Source: NORP110 sp051251595 (GTDB lineage: Bacteria; Pseudomonadota; Alphaproteobacteria; Rhodobacterales; Rhodobacteraceae). From it: a stretch of DNA of 64,000 nt. The notes beneath the pieces are model-generated. The model did no database searches. It saw nothing but the letters and a program-made list of their open reading frames with translations, and had not been told where the DNA came from. A program made the position numbers and the translations under genes. The stretch's first letter is position 1, and the number at the start of each line of letters is the position of its first letter. This document shows positions 1 through 8,290 of this stretch, piece by piece. The stretch covers positions 124,001 through 188,000 of the forward strand of contig JBPOFA010000008.1 in assembly GCA_051251595.1 (NCBI GenBank). The letters are read 5' to 3'.

Positions 1-139
1 TCAAAACGTAACGCGAGTTTGAGAAAAGAAAAGCGTTCCTGCAAGCTTTGGAATTTTTTCTTTTATTTCGGTCCGTTACACGACCCCACAGCACCCAGAA
101 GATAAGCTCAGCCCCGCACCCGCCAAGTCTCCAGCGCTC

Positions 140-1078
140 TTACCCGGCCGTTGCGCGGCGCAGATCCGGATGCAGCGAGGTGCCCAGAATGTGATCCGCC
201 CCATGCACAACATGCTGGGCGCGGCCCACGATCAGGGGGTCTGGCCCCGTCGCAATGCTCAGATCCTTGCCGGGATACTCAACACTTTCCAGAAAATGCA
301 GCATGCAGTTCAACCGCGCACGTTTCTTGTCGTCTGATTTGATGATCGTCCAGGGCGCATCCGCGGTGTCGGTGTAAAAGAACATCGCCTCTTTGGCCTC
401 GGTGTAATCATCCCACTTGTCCAGACTGGCCTTGTCGATTGGCGACAGCTTCCAGCGTTTCAGCGGGTCGGTCGCGCGGCTGTCGAACCGGCGCTTTTGT
501 TCCTCTTTCGTGACCGAAAACCAGTATTTATACAGCCGTATCCCGGAACGCGTCAGCATGCGTTCCAATTCAGGCGTCTGGCGCATGAATTCCAGATAGT
601 CGCTTGGGTCACAGAAATTCATCACCCGTTCGACCCCGGCGCGGTTGTACCAGGATCGGTCATAAAACACCATTTCACCGGCCGTTGGCAGATGTTCTAT
701 GTAGCGCTGAAAAAACCACTGGCCGCGCTCACGATCTGTGGGTTTGTTCAACGCCACAATCCGCGCGGATCGCGGGTTGAGATGTTCCAGATAGCGCTTG
801 ATCGTGCCGCCCTTCCCAGCCGCATCGCGCCCTTCAAACAGGATCACGAATTTTTGCCCCGTGTCCTGCGCCCAAAGCTGTACCTTCAGCAACTCTGCCT
901 GCAACAACGCCTTGGTCGTTTCGTATGCGTTGCGCGACAGGCGCTTGTCGTAAGGGTAGTTGCCGGTTTCAAAAGCGTCGCGAATATCCTCTTTGCTGAC
1001 GGGCGATGGCACATCGACGCCGAGCGCAGTCGCTTTGGGGTCACCTGCAGTCGCAGTCTTTGGGGCAGTGTTGGGCAT
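140..1078 (-). CDS. ppk2: Polyphosphate kinase 2 (PPK2 family)
   Basis: PPK2 enzymes transfer phosphate between polyphosphate and nucleoside di- or monophosphates in the cytoplasm. The protein has a P-loop with GRDAAGKGG and a second conserved block, FYDRSWYNRAGVERV, both typical of single-domain PPK2; about 312 residues is normal for the family. The longest frame starts at 1084, but AGGAGG then lies only 3 bases from the start. ATG 1078 gives 9 bases spacing and is preferred. A perfect FNR-type box lies 62 bases upstream, so low-oxygen induction is inferred. Substrate preference (ADP, GDP or AMP) cannot be read from sequence alone. Ppk1 and ppx lie about 10 kb away. Confidence 0.93.
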   Translation of the reverse strand: MPNTAPKTATAGDPKATALGVDVPSPVSKEDIRDAFETGNYPYDKRLSRNAYETTKALLQAELLKVQLWAQDTGQKFVILFEGRDAAGKGGTIKRYLEHLNPRSARIVALNKPTDRERGQWFFQRYIEHLPTAGEMVFYDRSWYNRAGVERVMNFCDPSDYLEFMRQTPELERMLTRSGIRLYKYWFSVTKEEQKRRFDSRATDPLKRWKLSPIDKASLDKWDDYTEAKEAMFFYTDTADAPWTIIKSDDKKRARLNCMLHFLESVEYPGKDLSIATGPDPLIVGRAQHVVHGADHILGTSLHPDLRRATAG

Positions 1079-1133
1079 TCTCATAGTCCTCCTGTTTCAC
1101 AGGAAAGAATACCCGCCTCTGCGCGGCCGTGCT

Positions 1134-1147
1134 TTGATCCGCATCAA
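1134..1147 (-). promoter_or_regulatory. FNR/FnrL-type box upstream of ppk2
   Basis: Perfect TTGAT-CCGC-ATCAA palindrome, centred about 62 bases before ATG 1078. A TATTCT hexamer at 1106-1111 (minus strand) is at the distance expected for a -10 element if the box sits at -41.5, the class II activator position. The match to the alphaproteobacterial FnrL consensus is seen; regulation is inferred. Confidence 0.7.
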
Positions 1148-1154
1148 AGACCCG

Positions 1155-2120
1155 TCAAGCCGTGGCCGCCTTGAATTTGTCCATCAGATACGGCCCCGAC
1201 AAGACCGGAGCATATCTGTCGCCCCCGGTCTCGCATCCGGGCAGACAGGTGATTTCGGCCAGCCAGTTTGGCTGATGGAAAAACGCAAGCGACTGGCGGC
1301 GCTTTCCGGCCCAATCCGGGGGCGTCACGACCCGATGCAAGGTCGAGGCCCAGCGATCATTGGTCCAACGCTGCATAAGATCCCCGATATTCACCACAAA
1401 CGTGTCCGGAATCGGTGGCACAGCCTGCCACGCGCCCGCAGGGGTCAAGATTTCCAGCCCGCGACTGCCCGGTTCGGGCAAGAGGATCGTCAAGCTGCCG
1501 TAATCCGTATGCGCCCCGGCGCGCAGTTGATTGTCCAGCGGGGCCACATCTTGTTCCGGGTAATTCAACGCGCGCAGCGCGGAAATCGGTGCGTCAATAT
1601 AGGGCGCGAAATGGTCTTGTGGCAGGCCAAGCGCGACGGCCAGAACCTCCATGATGCGGGCCGCCAGATGCTCCATCTCTTGGTAATAGGCCTGCCAGGC
1701 AGGTTTGAACCCGTCCCGCCCTTCGGGCCAGATCGTGGGCACATAACAAAACGCCAAAGCATCCACATCGGTCATACCAGAAGGCACCTCCGCTGGCCCA
1801 CCGTTAAAGCTTTCCTTCAGATCAGGGGGCGTGTCCTCACCACGACTTTTGGCGAGCGCCTCTGTCCCGGGGCCCAAATAGCCGTAAGGATAGCCCGCGC
1901 GCGGCGGCGCAACCGCGTGTTTTTCAGCGGCGGACAATTCAAAAAACGCCCGCGTCTGGGACCAAACCGCGTCAATCACATCCTGAGGCACCCCATGCCC
2001 CCGCACCGCCAGAAACCCGGTCTCGCGGCAGGTCTGATCCACCTCTGCCCCAAAAGCCGCCTTTTCGCTGTCAGACCCCGCGGCAAAGGCCGCCAAATCC
2101 AAGATCGGGAAATCGGGCAT
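1155..2120 (-). CDS. Isopenicillin-N-synthase-like 2OG-Fe(II) oxygenase
   Basis: Member of the non-heme iron, 2-oxoglutarate-dependent oxygenase superfamily in its isopenicillin N synthase-like branch, about 321 residues. The N-terminal part (PILDLAAFAAG, then TGFLAVRGHGVP) matches the DIOX_N region. The C-terminal jelly roll has the iron ligands HTD followed by a distal His in STLHRVV, and the RQSLAFF motif that binds the 2-oxoglutarate carboxylate. The start is ATG 2120, with AAGGAG 8 bases upstream; the frame could open at GTG 2123. Substrate is unknown; relatives act on small molecules such as amino-acid-derived compounds and purines. It is divergent to parE. Confidence 0.85.
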   Translation of the reverse strand: MPDFPILDLAAFAAGSDSEKAAFGAEVDQTCRETGFLAVRGHGVPQDVIDAVWSQTRAFFELSAAEKHAVAPPRAGYPYGYLGPGTEALAKSRGEDTPPDLKESFNGGPAEVPSGMTDVDALAFCYVPTIWPEGRDGFKPAWQAYYQEMEHLAARIMEVLAVALGLPQDHFAPYIDAPISALRALNYPEQDVAPLDNQLRAGAHTDYGSLTILLPEPGSRGLEILTPAGAWQAVPPIPDTFVVNIGDLMQRWTNDRWASTLHRVVTPPDWAGKRRQSLAFFHQPNWLAEITCLPGCETGGDRYAPVLSGPYLMDKFKAATA

Positions 2121-2340
2121 CACATGTCTCCTTGGGGCCGTCTGTGTCTGCGGCCACGTTCCCCGCCAGACCCCGCATTGTCAATCACCCCTGCCCAGAT
2201 CGCGGCGGCAAACCGCAAATGCACAAGATTTCACCCCCCAAGACCGCGTTCCCCTGCGTTCGCCGCACCACAACCTATTGCGGAACCGCCCCCCACCTGC
2301 CACAATGGAGCGCAACAAAAACAAGCCAGAGCAGCAAAAA

Positions 2341-4299
2341 ATGGCCAATGATCTCTTGGGATCTCCCAACGAAAAAGAATATGACGCATCCTCTATTCAG
2401 GTGCTTGACGATATGGAACATGTGCGGCTGCGCCCGGGCATGTATATCGGCGGGACAGATGACCGCGCCCTGCACCATATGGTGGCGGAAATCATCGACA
2501 ACTCGATGGACGAAGCCGTCGCAGGCCATGCAACCTGGATCGAGGTAGAGCTGCACAGCGATTACTCGATCACCATCCGCGACAACGGGCGCGGCGTGCC
2601 GATTGATCCGCATCCCTCTGATCCAACCAAATCTGCGCTGGAAATCATCTTTTGCACGTTGAATGCCGGCGGTAAATTTTCCGGTGAAAACTATGAAACT
2701 TCTGGCGGGTTGAACGGGGTTGGATCCTCTGTTGTTAACGCGCTTTCAGATCACATGCGCATCGAGGTCGCCCGCAACCGCGAACTCTACGCCATGGAGT
2801 TTTCGCGCGGCGTCCCCAAAGGCACGTTGGAAAAAATCGGCGCCGCCCCCAACCGGCGCGGCACATCCGTGACCTTCCACCCGGATCCAGAGATGTTTGG
2901 ATCGCTGAAATTCAAACCCACCCGCCTGTTCAAAATGGCCCGCTCTAAGGCGTTTCTGTTTTCCGGCGTGAAAATCCGGTGGAAATCGGAAATTGACGAC
3001 GGTGAAACCCCCGTCGAACAAGAATTCCATTTCCCCGGCGGTCTGTCCGACTATCTGACCGAAACCCTGACGGACTCCTCGACCTATGCCGAACGTCCCT
3101 TTGCAGGCAAAGTGTCGTTCAAGGAAAAGTTCAACACCGCCGGTTCCGTAGAATGGGCGATCAACTGGACACCGTCGCGCGACGGGTTCATCCAGTCTTA
3201 CTGTAACACCGTCCCCACCCCCGAAGGCGGCACGCATGAGGCCGGGTTCTGGGCGGCGATCACCAAAGGCATCCGCGCCTATGGGGAACTGATCAACAAC
3301 CGCAAAGCCAAGGACATCACCCGCGAAGACCTGATCACCGGCGGCTGCGCCCTGGTCAGCTGTTTCATCCGTGACCCTGAATTCGTCGGCCAGACCAAAG
3401 ACCGTCTTGCCACGACAGAGGCCCAGCGCCTTGTCGAAAACTCTGTCCGCGACCATTTTGACAACTGGCTGGCGGCAGACACGAAATCCGCAGGGGCGAT
3501 CCTGGACTTTATGATCCTGCGCTCCGAAGAACGCCGCCGTCGCCGCGCGGAAAAAGAAACCGCGCGAAAGACCGCCACGAAGAAACTGCGCCTGCCCGGC
3601 AAGCTGACCGATTGTTCGGCCACGAACCGCGAGGGCACAGAACTGTTCATCGTGGAGGGCGACAGCGCGGGCGGCTCTGCCAAAATGGCGCGCGACCGCA
3701 AGACACAAGCCCTGCTGCCGCTGCGTGGTAAGATCCTCAACGTGCTTGGGGCGGCTTCCTCTAAGATCGGCACGAACGCTGAAATCAACGATCTGTGCCA
3801 AGCGCTTGGCGTCGGCATGGGCACCCGGTTCAACGTGGACGATCTGCGCTATGACAAAGTCATCATCATGACCGATGCGGATGTGGACGGCGCGCATATC
3901 GCGTCGCTTCTGATGACCTTCTTCTTCACCCAAATGCGCCCGATGATCGACACGGGCCATCTCTACCTTGCCTGTCCACCGCTTTACCGTCTGACCCAAG
4001 GGGCCAACCGCATCTACGTCGCGGATGACGCCGAAAAAGAACGGATGCTGGAAAAGGGTCTAGGCGGTCGCGGCAAGATCGATGTGCAGCGCTTCAAGGG
4101 GCTTGGCGAAATGGACGCCAAGGATTTGAAAGACACCACGATGAACCCGGCCAGCCGCAAGCTGATCCGCGTCACCATCGACGAAGACGAACCGGGCGAA
4201 ACCAGCAATCTTGTGGAACGTCTGATGGGGAAAAAACCGGAAATGCGGTTTCAATACATCCAGGAAAACGCGCGGTTTGTCGAAGAGCTTGATGTCTGA
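2341..4299 (+). CDS. parE: DNA topoisomerase IV subunit B
   Basis: ATPase subunit of topoisomerase IV, which decatenates daughter chromosomes with ParC. Visible landmarks in order: RPGMYIGG, the GHKL motif EIIDNSMDEAV, DNGRGVP and GGLNGVGSS in the N-terminal ATPase; the transducer domain; then the TOPRIM motifs EGDSAGGSAKMARD and DADVDG. There is no GyrB-type insertion and the length, 652 residues from ATG 2341, fits ParE. The frame is open from TTG 2278 with an in-frame ATG at 2305, but homologous N-termini begin near MANDLL, so 2341 is chosen. No parC is nearby, which is usual in this group. Confidence 0.93.
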   Translation: MANDLLGSPNEKEYDASSIQVLDDMEHVRLRPGMYIGGTDDRALHHMVAEIIDNSMDEAVAGHATWIEVELHSDYSITIRDNGRGVPIDPHPSDPTKSALEIIFCTLNAGGKFSGENYETSGGLNGVGSSVVNALSDHMRIEVARNRELYAMEFSRGVPKGTLEKIGAAPNRRGTSVTFHPDPEMFGSLKFKPTRLFKMARSKAFLFSGVKIRWKSEIDDGETPVEQEFHFPGGLSDYLTETLTDSSTYAERPFAGKVSFKEKFNTAGSVEWAINWTPSRDGFIQSYCNTVPTPEGGTHEAGFWAAITKGIRAYGELINNRKAKDITREDLITGGCALVSCFIRDPEFVGQTKDRLATTEAQRLVENSVRDHFDNWLAADTKSAGAILDFMILRSEERRRRRAEKETARKTATKKLRLPGKLTDCSATNREGTELFIVEGDSAGGSAKMARDRKTQALLPLRGKILNVLGAASSKIGTNAEINDLCQALGVGMGTRFNVDDLRYDKVIIMTDADVDGAHIASLLMTFFFTQMRPMIDTGHLYLACPPLYRLTQGANRIYVADDAEKERMLEKGLGGRGKIDVQRFKGLGEMDAKDLKDTTMNPASRKLIRVTIDEDEPGETSNLVERLMGKKPEMRFQYIQENARFVEELDV

Positions 4300-4386
4300 T
4301 CAGCCATAGGCTGCCATACAAGTTGCCATACGTTTTGCCGACAGATGGCAGACGCAGTGCCGACCGCGCCAAAGGGCCCCTGTCGT

Positions 4387-4415
4387 AAAAACACCCCGGC
4401 CATTTCTGACCGGGG
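4387..4415 (-). terminator. Rho-independent terminator after the cytochrome c genes
   Basis: On the minus strand a 9-pair stem (CCCCGGTCA with TGGCCGGGG, one G-U pair) is followed by TGTTTTTAC. It lies about 95 bases after the stop codon at 4511. The rest of 4300-4510 holds no gene. Confidence 0.75.
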
Positions 4416-4510
4416 CGATACGATACTAAAAAAAACTCTGTGCTAAGGTAGTGCCCCCCGAATAACGGCCCGACGTTACGGTTGGATGACATGTTTGCCG
4501 TTCGCCGGGT

Positions 4511-4909
4511 TTATTTCTGAATTTCTTCCAGCCACGCCACCAGATCCACTATCGGCCGGCTGGTTTTGATCGTCTCGCCATCCGGCGCGGTTAATGTGAC
4601 ATAGAGCCCCTCAAAGAAGTCTCCAAAGACCGGCATCGGCGATCCGTGCGAGACCAGAGGCTCTCTTCCATCGATGCGTTTCACCACGCGCAAAGCCGGA
4701 AAGACGCCGCCGTTTCCTTGCGATAACCTTGTAAGATCAGTGGGTTGCAACACAAGCCCAGGGGCCATCGGACCGTTGCCTTCTGCCGTCAATCCGTGGC
4801 AGGTGGCGCAATATTGCAGGTAGTGTTCCTGCCCTTGCCCGGCGTCCTGCGCCATGGCCGCCCCGCTCCAACCGGCCCAAAACACCGCCGCCAAAATTGC
4901 CTTTGTCAT
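4511..4909 (-). CDS. Small periplasmic class I cytochrome c
   Basis: Monoheme electron carrier of 132 residues. A signal peptide (first 20 residues, ending AMA-QD) is followed by the heme-binding motif CATCH near residue 34. The Met in PMPVFGD near residue 92 is the likely sixth ligand. It closely resembles the next gene upstream at 4981-5376 in layout and in shared phrases (DLTRLSQGNGG against DLTMLSANNGG), so the two are tandem paralogues. This copy lacks a lipobox and should be soluble. AGGAGA precedes ATG 4909. It has its own FNR-type box. Redox partner is unknown. Confidence 0.88.
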   Translation of the reverse strand: MTKAILAAVFWAGWSGAAMAQDAGQGQEHYLQYCATCHGLTAEGNGPMAPGLVLQPTDLTRLSQGNGGVFPALRVVKRIDGREPLVSHGSPMPVFGDFFEGLYVTLTAPDGETIKTSRPIVDLVAWLEEIQK

Positions 4910-4963
4910 GTCTGTCTCCTATATGGCCCCATTTCAATCTGACAGGCCGGGCACATCCGCACC

Positions 4964-4977
4964 TTGATCCCAATCAA
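4964..4977 (-). promoter_or_regulatory. FNR/FnrL-type box upstream of the soluble cytochrome c
   Basis: Perfect TTGAT-CCCA-ATCAA palindrome centred about 61 bases before ATG 4909, in the 71-base gap between the two cytochrome genes. This implies that the downstream copy has its own oxygen-responsive promoter. Confidence 0.7.
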
Positions 4978-4980
4978 ACC

Positions 4981-5376
4981 CTATTGCTGAAGACTGCGCA
5001 GATAGTCTGTCAGCGAGGCCAAGCGCTCTGGCGTGGGGGTCAGGATCCCGTCGCCCGTATCCACCAACAGCATTCGACTGTGCAGATCTTCGCCAAATTC
5101 CGGCATCGGGTTTACCCCCTGATCCGTCCGGCCATAACCGTCGATCACCGACATCACCTTGACCTGCGGAAAGGTGCCGCCGTTATTGGCGGACAGCATC
5201 GTTAGATCAGCCGGGGCACGCGCCAGATCAGCCGCCAAGGGACCATCCCCCTGCCCGCCAACCCCATGACATCCTGCACAAAATTCCGTATAGGTTGCTT
5301 TCCCCTCATCCACGCTTGGGGTGCATCCGGCGGCCAAAGCGATCGTCAAAACGGCACCTAAAATTGTTCTGCTCAT
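4981..5376 (-). CDS. Small cytochrome c lipoprotein
   Basis: Monoheme class I cytochrome c of 131 residues. The N-terminus MSRTILGAVLTIALAAGC carries a lipobox (LAAGC), so it is predicted to be lipid-anchored on the periplasmic side. The heme motif is CAGCH near residue 33 and the likely axial Met lies in NPMPEFGED. It is paralogous to the downstream soluble cytochrome. The start ATG 5376 follows GGGAGAGAGAC. An FNR-like box lies 62 bases upstream. A membrane-anchored and soluble pair of this kind could pass electrons to a terminal oxidase or reductase encoded elsewhere. Confidence 0.87.
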   Translation of the reverse strand: MSRTILGAVLTIALAAGCTPSVDEGKATYTEFCAGCHGVGGQGDGPLAADLARAPADLTMLSANNGGTFPQVKVMSVIDGYGRTDQGVNPMPEFGEDLHSRMLLVDTGDGILTPTPERLASLTDYLRSLQQ

Positions 5377-5431
5377 GTCTCTCTCCCGACTGGTTTCAGG
5401 GAAAGCTTAGCAGCGATCGAACCGTTTGAAT

Positions 5432-5445
5432 TTGATCTCAATCAG
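5432..5445 (-). promoter_or_regulatory. FNR-like box upstream of the cytochrome c lipoprotein
   Basis: TTGAT-CTCA-ATCAG, nine of ten positions of the TTGAT-N4-ATCAA palindrome, centred about 62 bases before ATG 5376. Its left half overlaps the non-coding gap before lolD and its right end overlaps the last codons of lolD. Confidence 0.6.
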
Positions 5446-6131
5446 ATCGAGTCAGGCGTCAGGGCACCGTCGCGCAGATGCAGAACCCGGTCCATCCGAG
5501 CGGCCAGTTCCAGGTTATGCGTCGCGATCAGCGCCGACAGACCTGTGTCGCGCACCAGGGTCATAAGCGCCGCAAACACCTGATCCGCCGTGGCCGGGTC
5601 AAGGTTTCCGGTTGGCTCATCGGCCAGCAAAACGCCCGGCCGGTTGGCCAATGCACGACAAAACGCAACGCGTTGTTGTTCACCGCCTGACAGCTCTGCG
5701 GGGCGGTGCTGCGCGCGGTCCTCGACACCAACTTTCGCCAACAGAGACAAGCCATGCTCTTCGGCCTTGGTCTGTGAAACGCCATTGGCCAACTGGGGAA
5801 GAACGATGTTTTCCAGCGCCGAGAATTCTGGCAGCAGATGGTGAAATTGATAAACGAAACCAACCTCTTGCCGACGTGCGCGGGTGCGTCGCCGATCCGA
5901 CAGACCGGTCATATCCTCGCCGTTCAACAGTACCGAACCGCTATCGGGCGTGTCCAACAACCCCGCAATATGCAGCAGCGTCGATTTCCCCGCGCCAGAG
6001 GGCGCAACCAGCGCTACCACTTCCCCGGGATCCAGCGCCACTCTGGCCCCTTGCAAAACAGTGATCTGTCCCGGCAGGCCCTTTTTGTAAGACCGGGTGA
6101 TGTCCCGCAGTTCCAGCACTGGCTTATTCAT
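5442..6131 (-). CDS. lolD: Lipoprotein-releasing ABC transporter ATPase LolD
   Basis: ATPase that powers extraction of outer-membrane lipoproteins from the inner membrane to LolA. It has Walker A APSGAGKSTLL near residue 44, signature LSGGEQQRVAFCRAL, Walker B VLLADEPTGNLDP and a switch His in ATHN. The length of 229 residues is normal. Its start overlaps the end of the upstream permease gene by 8 bases, so the two are translationally coupled. MacB-type ATPases look similar, but the partner permease and length favour LolD. Confidence 0.93.
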   Translation of the reverse strand: MNKPVLELRDITRSYKKGLPGQITVLQGARVALDPGEVVALVAPSGAGKSTLLHIAGLLDTPDSGSVLLNGEDMTGLSDRRRTRARRQEVGFVYQFHHLLPEFSALENIVLPQLANGVSQTKAEEHGLSLLAKVGVEDRAQHRPAELSGGEQQRVAFCRALANRPGVLLADEPTGNLDPATADQVFAALMTLVRDTGLSALIATHNLELAARMDRVLHLRDGALTPDSI

Positions 6132-7410
6132 ATCGCAACGCCTCTACCGGGTTCATGCGGGCCGCACGACGGGCCGGAAACAGGGTGACGAAGAAGGAAA
6201 GCCCAAGCGACAAAGCCACCGCCGACAGCACATTTCCAGGAACCAATTTGGCCGGAAGATTATAGATCCCACGGATCGACGGATCCCAAACACCGCCCCC
6301 GGCCACATAGTTCACAAAGCTGAAAATCGGATCGATATAGATCACGAACAGGCACCCAAGGATAACGCCACACAGCGTTCCGACCACGCCAACCAAAGAT
6401 CCGCAAATAAAGAAAACCCGCAGGACAGAGCCTTCGGTCAAGCCAATGGTGCGCAGGATTCCAATATCGCGCCCCTTGTTTTTGACCAGCATAATAAGGC
6501 CGGAAATGATGTTCATGGCCGCGATCAGAACCAGGATCGCCATGATGATGAACATCACATTATCCTCGACATCCAGCGCCCGCAAAAAGCTGCCAGAGCG
6601 ATCCCGCCACGTCCAAACCAGCGCGTGCGGACCGCCCGCCTGCATGAAGTCATACACGTGATCCTGCACCGTTTCCGGATCGCTTACCATGACCTCTATC
6701 TCGTCGGCCACGCCTTCGCGGTTGAAATAGCTTTGCGCCTCTGCAAAGGGCAGATAGGCGCGGGTCTGGTCGATATCATAGCGCCCGGCTGTAAAGATAT
6801 AGGTGACCTCATAGGCATTGACGCGCGGGCTGGTGCCAAAGGCGGTTTTGACCCCATTCGGAGAGATCAGCTTTATCCGATCCCCAATCCCGACGCCCAG
6901 CTTTCGCGCAACGCCCGACCCGATGGCAACACCGTCGGAAAACCGTTCAATGTCACCGCGTTTTTCGTCTGGGTGGGCAATCCTTGGGATGCCCATAATG
7001 TCGCGGGCCGAAATCCCGTAGACATCAACAAAAACGGAATTGTCGCGCAAATTCGCAATCACTTGCCCACGGATCAACGGGGCTGCGCGTGTGACATCGG
7101 GCAAGGCCTCTAGCCGTTTCGCCATGGCGTCATAGTCGGCTATCGTGTTGGTATCACGCCCGTTTTCGTCCTGATGCATGGCCGTGTAGACCGTGACATG
7201 GGCGTTGGCACCCAGAATTGTATCGACAAATTCAGCACGAAAACCGGCCCGCACAGACATGGTTGCGATCAGGGCAAACACCGCCAATGTGATGCCGATC
7301 AGGGAAATCCACGTCATCACGCTGACGCCACCTTCGGCCCGACGCGCACGAAGGTATCGAAAAGCGATCATCCATTCAAAACGCGAAAACGGGGCGGTGG
7401 ATTGGGCCAA
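6124..7410 (-). CDS. lolC: Lipoprotein-releasing ABC transporter permease LolC/E
   Basis: Inner-membrane permease of the lipoprotein sorting system, 428 residues. One membrane segment lies near residues 30-55, followed by a large periplasmic (MacB_PCD-like) domain, then three more membrane segments in the FtsX domain at the C-terminus. The longer frame opens at 7482, but family N-termini begin at (M)AQSTAPFSRFEWMIAFRYL. A TTG codon at 7410 with AGGA 7 bases upstream gives exactly this start. Alphaproteobacteria commonly have one LolC/E-type gene, as here, so the C-versus-E distinction may not apply. Confidence 0.92.
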   Translation of the reverse strand: MAQSTAPFSRFEWMIAFRYLRARRAEGGVSVMTWISLIGITLAVFALIATMSVRAGFRAEFVDTILGANAHVTVYTAMHQDENGRDTNTIADYDAMAKRLEALPDVTRAAPLIRGQVIANLRDNSVFVDVYGISARDIMGIPRIAHPDEKRGDIERFSDGVAIGSGVARKLGVGIGDRIKLISPNGVKTAFGTSPRVNAYEVTYIFTAGRYDIDQTRAYLPFAEAQSYFNREGVADEIEVMVSDPETVQDHVYDFMQAGGPHALVWTWRDRSGSFLRALDVEDNVMFIIMAILVLIAAMNIISGLIMLVKNKGRDIGILRTIGLTEGSVLRVFFICGSLVGVVGTLCGVILGCLFVIYIDPIFSFVNYVAGGGVWDPSIRGIYNLPAKLVPGNVLSAVALSLGLSFFVTLFPARRAARMNPVEALRYE

Positions 7411-7490
7411 ATTCGGTTCCTGTATTTTGGGTCTTTGGTTCGGATCAGCAGCAGAGGACGCATGCAGGATGCCCCTGCGCACGCAAGACT

Positions 7491-8213
7491 TTAGAAGTGT
7501 TTACCTTCTGCAAAGTAATCTTCATAGGCTTCTCCGGCGGCTTGCGCGGCTTCACGGCCATGACTGGCCCAGATCAAACCGCGTCGGATCATTTCCAGCG
7601 CCGGACCTTTATCGATCACATCACGGTGGTGCCCCAGAGAGTTATAATAGACCCGGCCCATGCCCCAACGCTTGGTCCAGACCACAGGCATCTGCACCGG
7701 ACCATTCGGGGTGTGGTACCAGTTAAAGACGGGAAATTCCGTCGTGGCCAGGACGCGCGCCGCCGGATCAACATGCAGGTAATATTGTTCAGAGGTGATC
7801 TGGAAATCATCGATTCCCGCCGTCAGTTCCGTTTCACGGTCGGTGATCTTCACGGTGTATTCAACCCCGTCCCCGCCGGGATGCGCCACCCAGTTGCCGC
7901 CGGTCATGAACTGCCACAGTGGATCGTTGCGAAAGGCGTCACACATGCCGCCATGCACACCGGCCAGCCCGGTGCCATGGGCCACCGCCTCTGACACGTT
8001 GTTGGTGTAGTCCTTGTCAATCTCGCTCATCGTCCAGACGGGAACGATAAGGTCCATTGATTTCAGGTGTTCAGCGTCGGCCAGACATTCCAGATTGTTG
8101 TGAACCTCCACCTCCATCCCGTCTGCTTTCAGCAGGTCGTGAAAAATATCGGCAACAGGGCCCGGTTCATGTCCGTCCCAGCCGCCCCAGGTGATGAGAG
8201 CTTTGCGAGTCAT
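7491..8213 (-). CDS. ThuA-like domain protein
   Basis: About 240 residues matching the ThuA family (class I glutamine amidotransferase-like fold): ALITWGGWDGHEPG at the N-terminus, GLAGVHGGMCDAF in the middle and a C-terminal GRVYYNSLGHH. ThuA of rhizobia is implicated in trehalose or disaccharide use and others act as keto-trehalose-type modifying enzymes; the substrate here is unknown. ATG 8213 is chosen over the frame opening at 8255 because GGAAGA lies 7 bases upstream. It stands alone between lolC and proS, with no sugar transporter nearby. Confidence 0.82.
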   Translation of the reverse strand: MTRKALITWGGWDGHEPGPVADIFHDLLKADGMEVEVHNNLECLADAEHLKSMDLIVPVWTMSEIDKDYTNNVSEAVAHGTGLAGVHGGMCDAFRNDPLWQFMTGGNWVAHPGGDGVEYTVKITDRETELTAGIDDFQITSEQYYLHVDPAARVLATTEFPVFNWYHTPNGPVQMPVVWTKRWGMGRVYYNSLGHHRDVIDKGPALEMIRRGLIWASHGREAAQAAGEAYEDYFAEGKHF

Positions 8214-8290
8214 GTTTGGTTCTTCCGGTTTAGTTGGTCCGACAATGTTGCGCATGACCGATCAGGTCAAGCCGCCACCGGGCCGGAGGT

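Noticed and set aside
1..139. Terminator or gene end at the left edge (GGAATTTTTTC with a weak AAAGC/GCTTT stem)
   Set aside because: The stem is only five pairs and the upstream gene is outside the window, so no call is made.
960..2351. Long plus-strand frame of 463 codons opposite ppk2, the oxygenase and the parE leader
   Set aside because: It runs antisense to two well-supported genes, has no domain and a composition full of Arg and Pro, as expected for a shadow in GC-rich DNA.
2746..3999. 417-codon minus frame inside parE
   Set aside because: It is a shadow of parE; the plus strand carries all topoisomerase motifs.
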